Positions 24,000 through 33,372 are shown, counted from the first letter of the stretch. The stretch is DNA of 64,000 nt from Chryseobacterium lathyri (GCF_030812195.1 NZ_JAUSSF010000003.1:620001-684000); one strand, 5' to 3'. Notes: generated by a model from the letters alone, not told the origin. Translations and numbers: made by a program.

Positions 24000-25313
24000 A
24001 TGAATTATTATAATTTAAAAGACAGGCAGGAAATCGTTAATTTCAAAACAGCTGCTATAAAAAGCCAGGGTAGCCAAAAAGGATTGTTTTTCCCGGAAAA
24101 AATTCCTCAGTTTGATAAAGAGTTTATTCAAAATCTACATCTGTATTCCAATGAAGAAATTGCTTTCAGATGTATGAAAGATCTTGTCGGGGACGAGATT
24201 CCTTCAGAGGCATTAAAGAAAATTGCTACTGAAACGGTGAACTTTGAGATTCCTTTAAAAAAGATCAGTGAGCGAATATCCATTCTGGAGCTTTTTCATG
24301 GACCAACCTTAGCATTCAAAGATATGGGTGCACGGTTTATGAGCCGCTGCCTGTCCTATTTTCTAAAAGATCAGGATAAAAAAGTAATGGTTCTTGTTGC
24401 CACTTCCGGTGATACGGGCGGAGCTGTTGCCCATGGATTTTATAATGTCCCGGGAATCAATGTGGTTATTCTTTACCCCAAAAACAAGGTGAGTACTGTT
24501 CAGGAAAAGCAGCTTACAGCACTGGGAGGAAATATTTCAGCACTGGAAGTCAACGGAAATTTTGATGACTGTCAGAATCTTGTCAAGCAGGCTTTTTCAG
24601 ATGAAAGTATCAACTCAGCGTTGTTTTTAACCTCCGCTAATTCTATTAATGTTGCGAGATGGCTTCCTCAGCAGATTTATTATTTATTAGCTTTAAAACA
24701 ATGGAAACAGCACGAAAACCAGGATCCGGCAATTGGTGTCCCAAGTGGAAATTTCGGAAATATCTGTGCGGGGCTTCTTACTTATTTCCGCGGGCTTCCC
24801 GCAGAGCATTTTATCGCTGCATGCAATGAAAATGATGTAGTTCCTGATTATCTGAAAAACCATCAGTATCATCCTAAAAAAGCTGTAGCCACCCTATCCA
24901 ATGCCATGGACGTGGGAGATCCAAGTAATTTTACCAGAATTCTGGAACTTTTTGGACATCAGTTTGATCATCTGAAAAATATGATTTCGGGATATTCAAT
25001 AGATGATGAATCCACACTGCAAACCCTAAAAAAGGTATATAAAAAATACGAGTATATCCTCGACCCTCACAGTGCTGTTGCATTTGCCGCTATGGAACAG
25101 TATCTGAATGAGAATCCCGGCAAAAAGGGATTTATATTGGGAACAGCACACCCTGTGAAATTCCCTGAAGCAGTAGAAAAAGCAGTCCATATTAAAATTC
25201 ATATCCCTGAAGCATTGAATGATCTCATGAAAAAGGAGAAAAAAACTGTAGAAATAAATGCAGATTTTGAAGAATTAAAACGATTTTTGCTGAATAAAAA
25301 TCAGGAACAATGA
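24000..25313 (+). CDS. thrC: Threonine synthase
   Basis: A 437-residue PLP enzyme that converts O-phosphohomoserine to threonine. The PLP lysine lies in GPTLAFKDMGARFMSR, and the phosphate-binding region is ATSGDTGGAVAHGFYN. Other conserved blocks are SANSINVARWLPQQIYY and VPSGNFGNICAGL. The ATG at 24000 gives MNYYNLKDRQE, the normal start; an upstream frame to 23952 overlaps thrB. The stop overlaps the folB start by four bases, which indicates translational coupling. Confidence 0.97.
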   Translation: MNYYNLKDRQEIVNFKTAAIKSQGSQKGLFFPEKIPQFDKEFIQNLHLYSNEEIAFRCMKDLVGDEIPSEALKKIATETVNFEIPLKKISERISILELFHGPTLAFKDMGARFMSRCLSYFLKDQDKKVMVLVATSGDTGGAVAHGFYNVPGINVVILYPKNKVSTVQEKQLTALGGNISALEVNGNFDDCQNLVKQAFSDESINSALFLTSANSINVARWLPQQIYYLLALKQWKQHENQDPAIGVPSGNFGNICAGLLTYFRGLPAEHFIAACNENDVVPDYLKNHQYHPKKAVATLSNAMDVGDPSNFTRILELFGHQFDHLKNMISGYSIDDESTLQTLKKVYKKYEYILDPHSAVAFAAMEQYLNENPGKKGFILGTAHPVKFPEAVEKAVHIKIHIPEALNDLMKKEKKTVEINADFEELKRFLLNKNQEQ

Positions 25314-25681
25314 GCAAGATCTTTCTTGAAGATATAAAAATATATGCATATCATGGTGTACTTCCCGAAGAAAATATCATCGGAACCTATTATATTTTAA
25401 ATGCAGAACTGCACACGGATCTTTGGAAAGCCTCGGAAACAGATGATCTGAATGATACGATAAGTTATGCAGACATCAACGGGATTATTCATCAGGAAAT
25501 GACTATTAAATCCAAATTATTGGAGCACGTGGCAGGAAGAATTATCATGAAGATTCATGAAAGTTTCCCTCAGATTTCCTACATTAAACTGAAGATTACA
25601 AAAACTTCCCCGCCGATGCAGGGTGAAATGAAAGGGGCAAGCATTGAGCTGGAAAGAAGTTTCAAACCTGATGATTTTTAA
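25310..25681 (+). CDS. folB: Dihydroneopterin aldolase
   Basis: A 123-residue enzyme of folate synthesis that cleaves 7,8-dihydroneopterin to 6-hydroxymethyl-dihydropterin and glycolaldehyde. Family blocks are FLEDIKIYAYHGVLPEEN, DTISYADINGIIHQE, LLEHVAGRIIMKI and KITKTSPPMQG (Lys is the expected catalytic residue). Its ATG lies inside the thrC stop region (ATGA overlap), so folate synthesis is tied to the thr operon at the level of translation. Confidence 0.95.
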   Translation: MSKIFLEDIKIYAYHGVLPEENIIGTYYILNAELHTDLWKASETDDLNDTISYADINGIIHQEMTIKSKLLEHVAGRIIMKIHESFPQISYIKLKITKTSPPMQGEMKGASIELERSFKPDDF

Positions 25682-25708
25682 ATTTTATCTACATAAAAAC
25701 ATACTGAA

Positions 25709-27073
25709 TTGAAATCCATTAAATTATTATTTCTATTAAGTTTCGCCATGGTTTTCGGCCAGACTGCTGTTGATAATCAATCTGCTGTTTATAATTTCCC
25801 GAAAATAAAATCCAGCATTACGATGCCGGTAACCATTCCGCTTTCTGAAATCAGCAATATGATCAATGCTTCGGTAAAGGAACTGGTATTTCAGGATGAT
25901 TCTTATACGGATAACAACAATGACCAGTTTAAGGTAAAGGTGTGGAAGACCCGCCCTATCCGTCTAGTAGGTGGAACAAGCCAAAATCTTCTGATAGAAG
26001 TTCCTTTAAAAATATGGGCTGAAAAAGGGATTGGTACACTTGGAATATATTCATACCAGAACACGACTTTTGAAACGGTCATGTCCTTCAATACCACGGT
26101 TAATTTTAACAATAACTGGACAATTTCTACCAATACGCAGCCCAATGGCTTCAGATGGGTAACGAAACCTGTTCTGGATTATGGCAGAATACAGATCCCC
26201 ATCACCTCTCTGGTAGAGAAAAGCCTGAAGGAACAGCAGGGGAAATTTGCCAAGACTATTGATCAGCAGATGGCTACCCAATTGAATTTTCAACAGTATG
26301 CAGTAATGGCATGGAATGTTTTCTCACAGCCTTTTAATATTTCCGAAGAATATAATACGTGGCTGAAAATAAGCCCGGTCGGCGTGAATATCACTCCACT
26401 GAAATTCTATGGAAACGAGATCACCACAAATATAGGAATGGATATTTATTCGGAAACGTTTACTGGAAGCAAACCTGCTGCTGCATCAACGGTAAAATCA
26501 GCAGGAAACTTCAATGTAGTTCCTGTTCTGGCAGATAAGTTCCTTTTGCAGACCACTGCTAATGTTCCTTTTTCTGAAGCAACAAATATTGCCAGAAATA
26601 TGTTCATGAACAAGGAATACGATGTCAGAGGTTCCAAGGTAAAAATCAAAGATATCCGGGTTTACGGTTCCGGAGAAAGAGTGATCATTGAAGCTGAAAC
26701 GGAAGGCTATGTAAATGGAAAAGCTATTATTTCAGGAATTCCTGTATATGACGAAACGAAAAAGAAAATTGTGCTGTCTAATACAAAATTCAATCTAAGG
26801 ACGGCCAATGTTCTGCAAAAAACCGCTACCCTGCTTTTTAAAGGAAAAATTGTAAAAATGATCGAAGAGGAATACGGAATTCCTACACTGGAACTGGAAC
26901 TGGCATCAAAAAAAAGTATAGAGGAAGCATTCAATAAAGAATATTATAAGGGTTTAAAAATGAATGGAAGGGTTTTTAACCTGAAGCCCGGCAGTGTCCT
27001 GTTAAACCAATCCGGCATCACTGCAGTTATTGAAACGAATGCCACTTTAAAATTAATACTTAACGGAATTTAA
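25709..27073 (+). CDS. DUF4403 family secreted protein
   Basis: A 454-residue protein that fits DUF4403 over its length (ITMPVTIPLSEISNMINASV, the VWKTRPIRLVGG region, WVTKPVLDYGRIQIPI). The family is periplasmic or outer-membrane associated with repeated lipid-binding-like beta domains; its role is unknown. The start is a TTG at 25709. I accept it because it opens a good signal peptide (KSIKLLFLLSFAMVFGQ), and no ATG precedes that segment in frame. It lies 27 bp after folB and may be transcribed with it. Confidence 0.82.
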   Translation: MKSIKLLFLLSFAMVFGQTAVDNQSAVYNFPKIKSSITMPVTIPLSEISNMINASVKELVFQDDSYTDNNNDQFKVKVWKTRPIRLVGGTSQNLLIEVPLKIWAEKGIGTLGIYSYQNTTFETVMSFNTTVNFNNNWTISTNTQPNGFRWVTKPVLDYGRIQIPITSLVEKSLKEQQGKFAKTIDQQMATQLNFQQYAVMAWNVFSQPFNISEEYNTWLKISPVGVNITPLKFYGNEITTNIGMDIYSETFTGSKPAAASTVKSAGNFNVVPVLADKFLLQTTANVPFSEATNIARNMFMNKEYDVRGSKVKIKDIRVYGSGERVIIEAETEGYVNGKAIISGIPVYDETKKKIVLSNTKFNLRTANVLQKTATLLFKGKIVKMIEEEYGIPTLELELASKKSIEEAFNKEYYKGLKMNGRVFNLKPGSVLLNQSGITAVIETNATLKLILNGI

Positions 27074-27101
27074 ATTAACATAAAAAACTAAATACAAACA
27101 A

Positions 27102-27608
27102 ATGAGAAAATACCTGGCAGTTGTCGACAGACATAAGGCCACATTCGGCAAACGCTTTCTTAATTTCTTTTTAGACAGACTTTTTATACAGGCAATATAT
27201 TATGCATTCTTTTTTTTATTTGGAATAGCATATGCGATAGTGTATGGAGAAGGGTTTTCTGCTGAAAATGAGGATCAAAGTTTTACTTTTAACCTGATTA
27301 CGTTCTTTATTTATCTGGCCTTGTCTTTTGCCTATTTCTTTTTCATGGAATATTATCTGGGCAAGACTATTGCTAAATATATTACAGGAACGGAGGTTAT
27401 CAGCATAGATGGAAATAAACCAACATCCCAACAGATTATTGCCCGTACATTTTCCCGTGCCGTACCTTTTGACTCCCTTTCTTTTTTAGGGAATAACGGC
27501 TGGCATGACAGCTGGAGTGATACTAGAGTGATCAACGGTAAAGACTATGTTGCTGAAAGACAATTAAAAGAAGAAATAAGCAGCATTGGAGCGAAAGAAA
27601 TGATTTAA
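27102..27608 (+). CDS. RDD family membrane protein
   Basis: A 168-residue inner-membrane protein with the RDD opening FGKRFLNFFLDRLFIQAIYY (Arg followed by Asp in the first helix). Two further hydrophobic helices end in FFFMEYYLGKTIAKYITGTEV, and the conserved IARTFSRAVPFDSLSFLG follows. RDD proteins are small transporters or membrane factors of mixed function. It lies 28 bp after the DUF4403 gene and just before tRNA-Cys. Confidence 0.92.
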   Translation: MRKYLAVVDRHKATFGKRFLNFFLDRLFIQAIYYAFFFLFGIAYAIVYGEGFSAENEDQSFTFNLITFFIYLALSFAYFFFMEYYLGKTIAKYITGTEVISIDGNKPTSQQIIARTFSRAVPFDSLSFLGNNGWHDSWSDTRVINGKDYVAERQLKEEISSIGAKEMI

Positions 27609-27612
27609 AAAT

Positions 27613-27643
27613 TTTTGTTCATTAAATTTTTTTGCTATATTTG
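27613..27643 (+). promoter_or_regulatory. Promoter of tRNA-Cys
   Basis: TTTTG (27613-27617), 18 bp, then a perfect TAnnTTTG (TATATTTG, 27636-27643), 23 bp before the tRNA. It is one of the clearest promoters in the window. Confidence 0.75.
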
Positions 27644-27666
27644 CACACCTCGAAAATGGTAAAAAT

Positions 27667-27737
27667 GGTACTTTGGCCGAGCGGCTAGGCAGTGGTCTGC
27701 AACACCATCTACAGCGGTTCGAATCCGCTAGGTACCT
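27667..27737 (+). tRNA. tRNA-Cys (GCA)
   Basis: A complete 71-nt cloverleaf. The acceptor GGTACTT pairs with AGGTACC (one G-U). The D arm GGCCGAGCGGCTAGGC is present. The anticodon arm GTGGT-CTGCAAC-ACCAT gives anticodon GCA at 27699-27701. The T arm is AGCGG-TTCGAAT-CCGCT. The discriminator base is T, as expected for Cys. CCA is not encoded. Confidence 0.96.
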
Positions 27738-27741
27738 CTTT

Positions 27742-27790
27742 AAAAAACCTCTAATTATCTTATTAACAGATTTTTAGAGGTTTTTTGTTT
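27742..27790 (+). terminator. Terminator of tRNA-Cys
   Basis: A thirteen-bp perfect stem (AAAAAACCTCTAA with TTAGAGGTTTTTT) around a 19-nt loop ends in a T-rich run. Confidence 0.85.
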
Positions 27791-27943
27791 TAGCTTGTTC
27801 CAACCTGACAAAAAAGCTTTTTAATATTACATCTTTATTTCACTAGTTTCTTTATTCGTTGGCATAAATTTAAAAAATATCTGCGTCATTTCTTAGACAT
27901 ACAAAAATATACTCCCAATTTTTTATACAAACAAATGATGAGC

Positions 27944-27972
27944 AGAAGCCTTAGCTTCTGTTTTTATTTTAT
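27944..27972 (+). terminator. Orphan intrinsic terminator
   Basis: CAGAAGC pairs with GCTTCTG around CTTA, followed by a T-rich tract. No coding gene ends here; the preceding 155 bp hold no frame worth calling. Confidence 0.75.
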
Positions 27973-28139
27973 AGGGTTATAATTTCAACCCTCTTATTCT
28001 TCTGTATTTTTGACTTATCTGTTCTTACAGTACAAATCTCCGAACTGGCTACAGGTGAACGTTCTATGATTAATCGCTTATTGAAAACAGTCACCATTAC
28101 TTACTCTTTTTCTGCTCATTAATTATGATAAATATGATC

Positions 28140-28167
28140 AAAAAAAATCCCCGAATTGCTTCGGGGA
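28140..28167 (-). terminator. Minus-strand intrinsic terminator
   Basis: ATCCCCGAA pairs with TTCGGGGAT around TTGC. On the minus strand it runs into a stretch of T. It lies well beyond the lipoprotein gene and after another terminator, so it may end a separate minus-strand transcript. Confidence 0.65.
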
Positions 28168-28422
28168 TAAAAACTAATAACCATGAAAACTCAAATTAAA
28201 CATGAGTTGCTTCATATATTGAAAAATCGTGCCAAAGTTGTTTTTAGAACAAATATTTTTTTCATCCCAACTAATCATTCCTCGTAGCTATTTTAAAATG
28301 ATTGAGACATAAAAAAACCTTTATAGATTAGCGATTACAGCACAATCATAAATAATAGAAGCATTCATAAATGGAAACTTGATTATTATTTAATGATTAA
28401 TATCATGTTTTATTATCTTTCC

Positions 28423-28444
28423 AAAAAAGCCCCCTGACGGAGGC
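28423..28444 (-). terminator. Probable terminator of the minus-strand lipoprotein gene
   Basis: GCC-C-CC and GG-A-GGC pair around TGAC with one mismatch and are followed on the minus strand by TTTTTT. It lies 270 bp beyond the lipoprotein stop. Confidence 0.5.
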
Positions 28445-28713
28445 CTCAAAAACACAAATGATGAAAAAAATTTTTTAATTTAAAGAGAAAATTATTATTC
28501 TAATTCTACGCTTTAAAGATAGTGCCTACTACGCTTTCCATTTCATGAGTTTAGTCATAATCATCTTCACATCATTGTTTTCAGAATAATTCTTTCCAAC
28601 AATTATTTTAATCCCTTGGTAAACTACATCAAAATTGCTGTAAAAGTCAATCAAACACAAGCTATCAATAAAAAAGCTCCAATTCAGGAAGCTTAAAGTT
28701 AATTTAATCACAA

Positions 28714-29163
28714 TTACTCAGCCCAGGTCACCGGAATGTACACGGTAATATATCCGTCAGCGTCTACCTGAGCGTCTGATACAGTTCCTGTCACCGACCC
28801 ATAACCTGTCCAGCCTCCCTGCCCCTGCATCGCAGAGAAAATATAAGTTCCCGCGGGAATCCCTTCATAATAGGCAGGCAATGTCTGGAAACCTCCACTA
28901 TAATAAGTATCATAAACCTCTCCTGTAACTGTATTCTCAGCAAGGAAACTGCCTACATCATGACTTCCTGAAAGCGTTTTCGTTCCATTCAAAGATATAA
29001 GACCGAATCTTACCTTATAGGTTTTCGTTTTTGAAGCTTCTTTAGAGGTTTCCGAATGAGCCTGAGGCTTTGCATCTGTTACCATATCATCATTCGAAGA
29101 ACACGAAATGACAACAGTTGACAATAACGTAAAAGTTATTGTCTTAAAAATTGATATTTTCAT
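28714..29163 (-). CDS. Small secreted lipoprotein, unknown function
   Basis: A 149-residue protein with a lipoprotein signal peptide (KTITFTLLSTVVISC, lipidated Cys21, followed by SSNDD). Next comes a low-complexity Lys/Ser/Thr linker and a beta-rich domain with Gly/Tyr segments (DTYYSGGFQTLPAYYEGIP, GTYIFSAMQGQGGW). The domain has the look of a carboxypeptidase-regulatory or SpaA-like beta sandwich, but I cannot name a family. The ATG at 29163 is preferred to 29202 because it directly opens the signal peptide. Confidence 0.78.
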   Translation of the reverse strand: MKISIFKTITFTLLSTVVISCSSNDDMVTDAKPQAHSETSKEASKTKTYKVRFGLISLNGTKTLSGSHDVGSFLAENTVTGEVYDTYYSGGFQTLPAYYEGIPAGTYIFSAMQGQGGWTGYGSVTGTVSDAQVDADGYITVYIPVTWAE

Positions 29164-29387
29164 ATTAAAGTAATTTTGGTATCTCAAAAGTAACCAATTC
29201 ATGTGAATTGAATAAAAAGTTTTAATTAACTTAAAATTACATTCGTAACCATTCTAAGCAATCTGAAAAAATTTCAGATTATCATAAAATTCATCACTTT
29301 AACACTTCTTAACTAATTTTGGCTTCATAATTGAAAATAAATAGGAAGTTACTGCCGTTTCGGCTAAGACTACTTAAAATTTGAATT

Positions 29388-29939
29388 ATGAGAAAGATAG
29401 TATTAGCAGGTTTTTTATCAGTCTTTTTACTGACAGCCTGCAAAAAGGATGAAAGAACAGCTGAGAAATCTCTGGAAGAGCAAAAACTTGAATTTCAGGC
29501 AAGACAGCTTGAAATAGAAAAGCAAAAGCTCGCTATCGAGAAAGAAAAAATAGTGTACGAAGCACAGAAAAAAGCAGACAGCATTGCTGAAAGTAAAAAA
29601 TCTCAGGCAGCTGCTGCCAATAATTCAAAGCCTCAGGTCATCAGAGAAACAAGAACAGTATATAGAGACAGAGGATCAAACTCTAATTCAGAAGGCGGAA
29701 CTTATGCAGACAATGGAAACAGTTCCTCTCAGGGAACCACTGCCACCCAAAAGAAGGGATGGAGTAAAGCAGCAAAAGGAACTGCTATCGGCGCTGTAGG
29801 TGGTGCCGCATTAGGAGCTATTGTTGCCAAGAAAAACAGAGGTCTTGGAGCTGTGATTGGTGGTGTAGTTGGTGGCGCAACCGGTTATACGATCGGTAGG
29901 GCTGGAGATAGAAAAGACGGAAGAGTTCAGCCGCGCTAA
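29388..29939 (+). CDS. Lipoprotein with coiled coil and glycine-zipper domain
   Basis: A 183-residue protein. Its lipoprotein signal ends LLTAC (Cys18). Residues about 25-75 form a charged coiled coil (EEQKLEFQARQLEIEKQKLA). A Ser/Asn-rich linker follows, then a glycine-zipper segment (GTAIGAVGGAALGAIVAKK and GAVIGGVVGGATGYTIGRAG). Glycine-zipper lipoproteins insert in or cross the outer membrane and are often stress-linked. A strong terminator directly follows, so the gene is its own unit. Confidence 0.85.
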   Translation: MRKIVLAGFLSVFLLTACKKDERTAEKSLEEQKLEFQARQLEIEKQKLAIEKEKIVYEAQKKADSIAESKKSQAAAANNSKPQVIRETRTVYRDRGSNSNSEGGTYADNGNSSSQGTTATQKKGWSKAAKGTAIGAVGGAALGAIVAKKNRGLGAVIGGVVGGATGYTIGRAGDRKDGRVQPR

Positions 29940-29962
29940 TTAATATTTTCACGATAACATTT

Positions 29963-29994
29963 AAAGATTGCTTATTTTTAAGCAATCTTTTTTT
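29963..29994 (+). terminator. Intrinsic terminator after the glycine-zipper gene
   Basis: An eleven-bp perfect stem, AAAGATTGCTT with AAGCAATCTTT, is followed by T-rich sequence that ends at the ATG of the next gene. Confidence 0.88.
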
Positions 29995-31626
29995 ATGATA
30001 CTACTTTTACTTTCTTCGGTTCTCATTCTTTCAGTACTCGCAGGCTGGGGGGAAGTCATTGAAAACTTTTTCGGCTCTCTAACCGGAAGTGTTTCAGGTA
30101 GTATTTTAAGCGGAATATTAGGACTCAGCCTTATATGGACTGTTCTGGCTTTTTTTATTCCAATTAATATATATATAGAAATTCCCGTTTTAATAGGCGG
30201 TATTTTCTTCTTTTTCAGAAAGAAATTATATCAGAAAATACATCAGTTTTCAAAGAAAGATACAATTTTAATCGGTGGTATTTCGCTGATCATTTTATAC
30301 AGCAGTTCTTTTTATCCTTATATACTGGATCATTTCGGATACTATATTCCCACCATCAAATGGCTTACAGAATACGGCCTGATAAAAGGTATTTCCAATC
30401 TGGACCTGACATTGGGACAGATGTCGGTATGGCATATTTTTCAGGCGGGATTTTCCGGTTTTTCTGACCCTTTTTTAAGAATCAATGCCATTCTCCTGAT
30501 TGTTTATACAATTTATATTTTTGAAAGAAAAAGTTGGGTTCAGCTTTGCTTCATTCCCGTACTCTTACTTTTTTCACAGTCACCAAGTCCTGATCTTCCC
30601 GTCATCACTTTATCATTGATTATTTTAAATGAAATCATGGCAGGAAACAAAAATATCAGCCTTCTTTTTGCTTATGCCGTTTTTGTTTTTTCCATAAAGC
30701 CAACCATGATGTGGCTTCCATTACTGGTATTTTTCTGTTCTGTATTTATTTTTAAACCCAATTATAAAAGCTTGGTTTTAGGAACCGGAATCCTTATTGT
30801 GTTCTTTATCAAAAACATATGGACATTCGGGTATCCGGTATTTCCTGTTGCAATAGGTGATTTTGGATTCACTTGGAAACCCAATCCGGAAGTATTGAAA
30901 ATTTCATCGCAATATGCTATTCAGAAAACATATGACATGCAGTACAGCTACGAAGAAATTCAAAAATTCTCTTTTTATGATGCGGTCAGAAACTGGTTTA
31001 CCCTGGAAGGAATTAAATCAAAAATCAACCTGATTTTCATTTTAAGCCTGGTTATTTTTTCCGTTTTTGCCTTCATTAAAAAGAAAAAAATCATTAGCCT
31101 TATCTGCATTTCCTTATTAATAAAAAGCATACTGGTGTTAGCTTTCTCGGCACAATACCGTTTTTTTCTTGATGTATTTTTCGTGATCGCTTTTATCCTG
31201 TTTATTCATTTCAGCAAAAAAAAATCACTTGCTTTTTTCTCCGTCTCAAGTGTATTGGTGATCGGGGTTTTAAGTTTCCCCAATTTCATCCGTCAGTATA
31301 TTCCTAGTTTCAGACCGGGGAACTTTATGGCCGGATTGAAAAAAGAACAGCTGTATCAGCCCTCAACTTATCATTACAACCAATTTGAAACTTTCAAAAC
31401 GGGAAACTTAAAATTTAATGTATCAAAAGATTACCCTTTTAATTTTGACACTCCCATTCCTGCAATCTCTGCAAGTTATATTTTTGATGATGCCAAAGCA
31501 GGAATTTTCCCTCAGTACATTGACGAAAAAAACATCAAAAAAGGGTTGATCTGGAAAAAACTCACGCCACAGGAAAAAACAGAAGCAGAGAACGTTATCA
31601 ATAATATAAAAAGCACTGATAAATAG
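29995..31626 (+). CDS. Multi-pass membrane protein, LIC_10190-like
   Basis: A 543-residue inner-membrane protein with roughly 12 hydrophobic helices and a soluble C-terminal tail of about 80 residues. The stretch DHFGYYIPTIKWLTEYGLIK, then SNLDLTLGQMSVWHIFQAGF, matches my memory of the LIC_10190 family. The fold resembles GT-C glycosyltransferases or polymer-synthesis membrane proteins; the actual activity is unknown. The ATG at 29995 is chosen because the longer frame begins with a TTG inside the terminator stem. The start follows the terminator T-run immediately, so its own promoter must lie in or before that hairpin, or it depends on read-through. Confidence 0.8.
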   Translation: MILLLLSSVLILSVLAGWGEVIENFFGSLTGSVSGSILSGILGLSLIWTVLAFFIPINIYIEIPVLIGGIFFFFRKKLYQKIHQFSKKDTILIGGISLIILYSSSFYPYILDHFGYYIPTIKWLTEYGLIKGISNLDLTLGQMSVWHIFQAGFSGFSDPFLRINAILLIVYTIYIFERKSWVQLCFIPVLLLFSQSPSPDLPVITLSLIILNEIMAGNKNISLLFAYAVFVFSIKPTMMWLPLLVFFCSVFIFKPNYKSLVLGTGILIVFFIKNIWTFGYPVFPVAIGDFGFTWKPNPEVLKISSQYAIQKTYDMQYSYEEIQKFSFYDAVRNWFTLEGIKSKINLIFILSLVIFSVFAFIKKKKIISLICISLLIKSILVLAFSAQYRFFLDVFFVIAFILFIHFSKKKSLAFFSVSSVLVIGVLSFPNFIRQYIPSFRPGNFMAGLKKEQLYQPSTYHYNQFETFKTGNLKFNVSKDYPFNFDTPIPAISASYIFDDAKAGIFPQYIDEKNIKKGLIWKKLTPQEKTEAENVINNIKSTDK

Positions 31627-31664
31627 AACAAATCCAGAAACTTTATTATCTGAAGAAAAATAGG

Positions 31665-31672
31665 TAATTTTG
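31665..31672 (+). promoter_or_regulatory. -7 element abutting the aroC start
   Basis: TAATTTTG matches TAnnTTTG and ends four bases before the aroC ATG. If used, the aroC message would be leaderless or nearly so. No clear -33 TTG was seen at the usual spacing. Confidence 0.45.
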
Positions 31673-31676
31673 TAAC

Positions 31677-32747
31677 ATGTTCAATACATTAGGTAATCTT
31701 CTCAGTCTTACAACATTTGGAGAAAGTCACGGCGTGGCTTACGGCGGCATCATTAATAATTTTCCGGCAGGTTTAACGGTAGATTTCGATAAAATTCAAT
31801 ATGAATTGGATCGCAGGAAGCCGGGCCAGTCTGCAATTGTCACTCAAAGAAAAGAAAGTGATACGGTAAAGTTTCTTTCAGGAATCTTTGAAGGAAAAAC
31901 GACAGGTACTCCAATCGGTTTTATTATAGAAAATGAAAATCAGAAGTCTAAAGACTATGATCATATTGCGGATTCATACCGCCCAAGCCATGCAGATTTC
32001 ACATATGACCAGAAATTTGGGATCCGAGACTATCGCGGCGGAGGAAAATCTTCGGCAAGGGAAACCATCAACTGGGTTGTTGCAGGAGCTTTGGCCAAGC
32101 AGCTTTTATCCAGCATTGAGATCAATGCTTACGTGTCTTCGGTAGGCGATATTTTCTGTGAAAAACCTTATCAGGCTTTAGACTTTTCAAAAACAGAAAG
32201 TAATGATGTACGTTGCCCGGATGCTGAAACAGCTGAGAAAATGATCGAAAGAATCAAAGAGATCAAGAAAGAAGGCAATACTATCGGCGGTACGGTTACC
32301 TGTGTGATCAAAAACGTTCCTGTAGGAATCGGAGAGCCTATATTTTCCAAACTTCAGGCTGAATTGGGCAAAGCCATGCTGAATATCAATGCCTGCAAAG
32401 GGTTTGAATACGGAAGCGGTTTCTGTGGAGCTAAAATGACAGGAAAAGAGCATAACGATGCTTTCAATACAGATTTCACTACAAAATCCAATCTTTCAGG
32501 AGGAATCCAGGGAGGAATTTCTAACGGAATGGATATCTATTTCCGTGCTGCATTCAAACCTGTAGCGACTATTCTGAGACCTCAGGATAGTGTAGATAAA
32601 TACGGAAACCCTGTAATTGTAGAAGGAAAAGGGCGTCATGATCCGTGTGTAGTGCCAAGAGCTGTTCCTGTTGTGGAAAGCTTAGCTGCATTTGTATTGG
32701 CCGACCTGTTTTTAATCAACAAAACAAGAAACATCAATAATTTTTAA
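31677..32747 (+). CDS. aroC: Chorismate synthase
   Basis: A 356-residue FMN-dependent enzyme that makes chorismate from EPSP, the last shared step of aromatic synthesis. Signatures are [75 protein letters not shown] and [14 protein letters not shown]. The start Met-Phe-Asn-Thr-Leu-Gly is the family norm. It is followed 15 bp later by a thioredoxin-fold gene. Confidence 0.97.
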   Translation: MFNTLGNLLSLTTFGESHGVAYGGIINNFPAGLTVDFDKIQYELDRRKPGQSAIVTQRKESDTVKFLSGIFEGKTTGTPIGFIIENENQKSKDYDHIADSYRPSHADFTYDQKFGIRDYRGGGKSSARETINWVVAGALAKQLLSSIEINAYVSSVGDIFCEKPYQALDFSKTESNDVRCPDAETAEKMIERIKEIKKEGNTIGGTVTCVIKNVPVGIGEPIFSKLQAELGKAMLNINACKGFEYGSGFCGAKMTGKEHNDAFNTDFTTKSNLSGGIQGGISNGMDIYFRAAFKPVATILRPQDSVDKYGNPVIVEGKGRHDPCVVPRAVPVVESLAAFVLADLFLINKTRNINNF

Positions 32748-32762
32748 CATAAATATTTTATA

Positions 32763-33326
32763 ATGAAAAATTACTGGGATCAGGGAATTTCTTTTGAAGA
32801 ATATGTTCGTATCGGAAAAGAAAGATTAGAAAATCCTTCCAGCCAACAGGAAACCGAATACAGGCAATACTATGAATTAGGGCTTCAGAGAATGGACAGA
32901 ACATTGAAAAAGTATACTCCGGATCAAGAACAGTTAAAAGAATTGGCTTCTAAAAATTTTGATGGAAAAATTTTGATTATTTCAGAAGCATGGTGTGGTG
33001 ATGCCAGCGCTACGGTTCCCGCTCTTGTCACTTTTTTCAAGGGACACAATGATGTAAGAATTTTTCTGAGGGACAGTGATAAAAGCCTGATCAATCAATA
33101 TCTGACCAACGGTACAGAATCCATCCCAAAAGTGCTCATTCTGGATAAAGATTTCAATGTAAAAAATTCATGGGGACCACGTCCGAAATACGGATATGAA
33201 TTATTAATGAAGCACAAAGCAGATCCGGAAGCTTATCCAAAAGATAATTTCTATAACGACCTGCAGCTCTATTATGCTAAAAACAGAGGCAAGGATGCAG
33301 TCCAGGAGATTTTGGAACTATTATAA
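32763..33326 (+). CDS. Thioredoxin-family protein, single active-site Cys
   Basis: A 187-residue cytoplasmic protein. The central thioredoxin-like part has IISEAWCGDASATVPAL, where the usual second Cys of CxxC is replaced (C-G-D-A). IFLRDSDKSLINQYLTNG then TESIPKVLILD supplies the cis-Pro. The N-terminal 60 residues are helical. A single Cys suggests a monothiol or bacilliredoxin-like role instead of classical dithiol exchange, but that is inference. It sits between aroC and a TlpA-like gene and is probably transcribed with them. Confidence 0.87.
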   Translation: MKNYWDQGISFEEYVRIGKERLENPSSQQETEYRQYYELGLQRMDRTLKKYTPDQEQLKELASKNFDGKILIISEAWCGDASATVPALVTFFKGHNDVRIFLRDSDKSLINQYLTNGTESIPKVLILDKDFNVKNSWGPRPKYGYELLMKHKADPEAYPKDNFYNDLQLYYAKNRGKDAVQEILELL

Positions 33327-33372
33327 TATAAATTGAATTCCATCGGTAAAAAATAACAGTAAAGATCAACGC

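Larger units (their letters stand above)
27787..28713. other. Long region without a convincing gene, with several hairpins
   Basis: More than 900 bp of AT-rich DNA lies between tRNA-Cys and a minus-strand lipoprotein gene. I see no protein gene that I would defend. It contains three terminator-type hairpins (27944, 28146, 28429) facing both ways, a 34-codon frame at 28182-28286 and a 60-codon frame at 28529-28711. The plus-strand terminator at 27944 has no gene in front of it, so a small RNA is possible. Confidence 0.6.

Noticed and set aside
28182..28286. 34-codon plus-strand frame (MKTQIKHELLHILKNRAK...)
   Set aside because: No signal peptide or family match, and it starts right behind a hairpin; too short and isolated to call.
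28529..28711. 60-codon minus-strand frame starting with GTG just after the lipoprotein stop
   Set aside because: No recognisable family, weak start, no ribosome-binding signal, and followed by AT-rich DNA; it may be a remnant, but I cannot support it as a gene.
27667..28713. tRNA-Cys as an integration site of a mobile element
   Set aside because: I found no copy of the tRNA 3' end downstream, and no integrase or phage gene, so there is no evidence of an inserted element.
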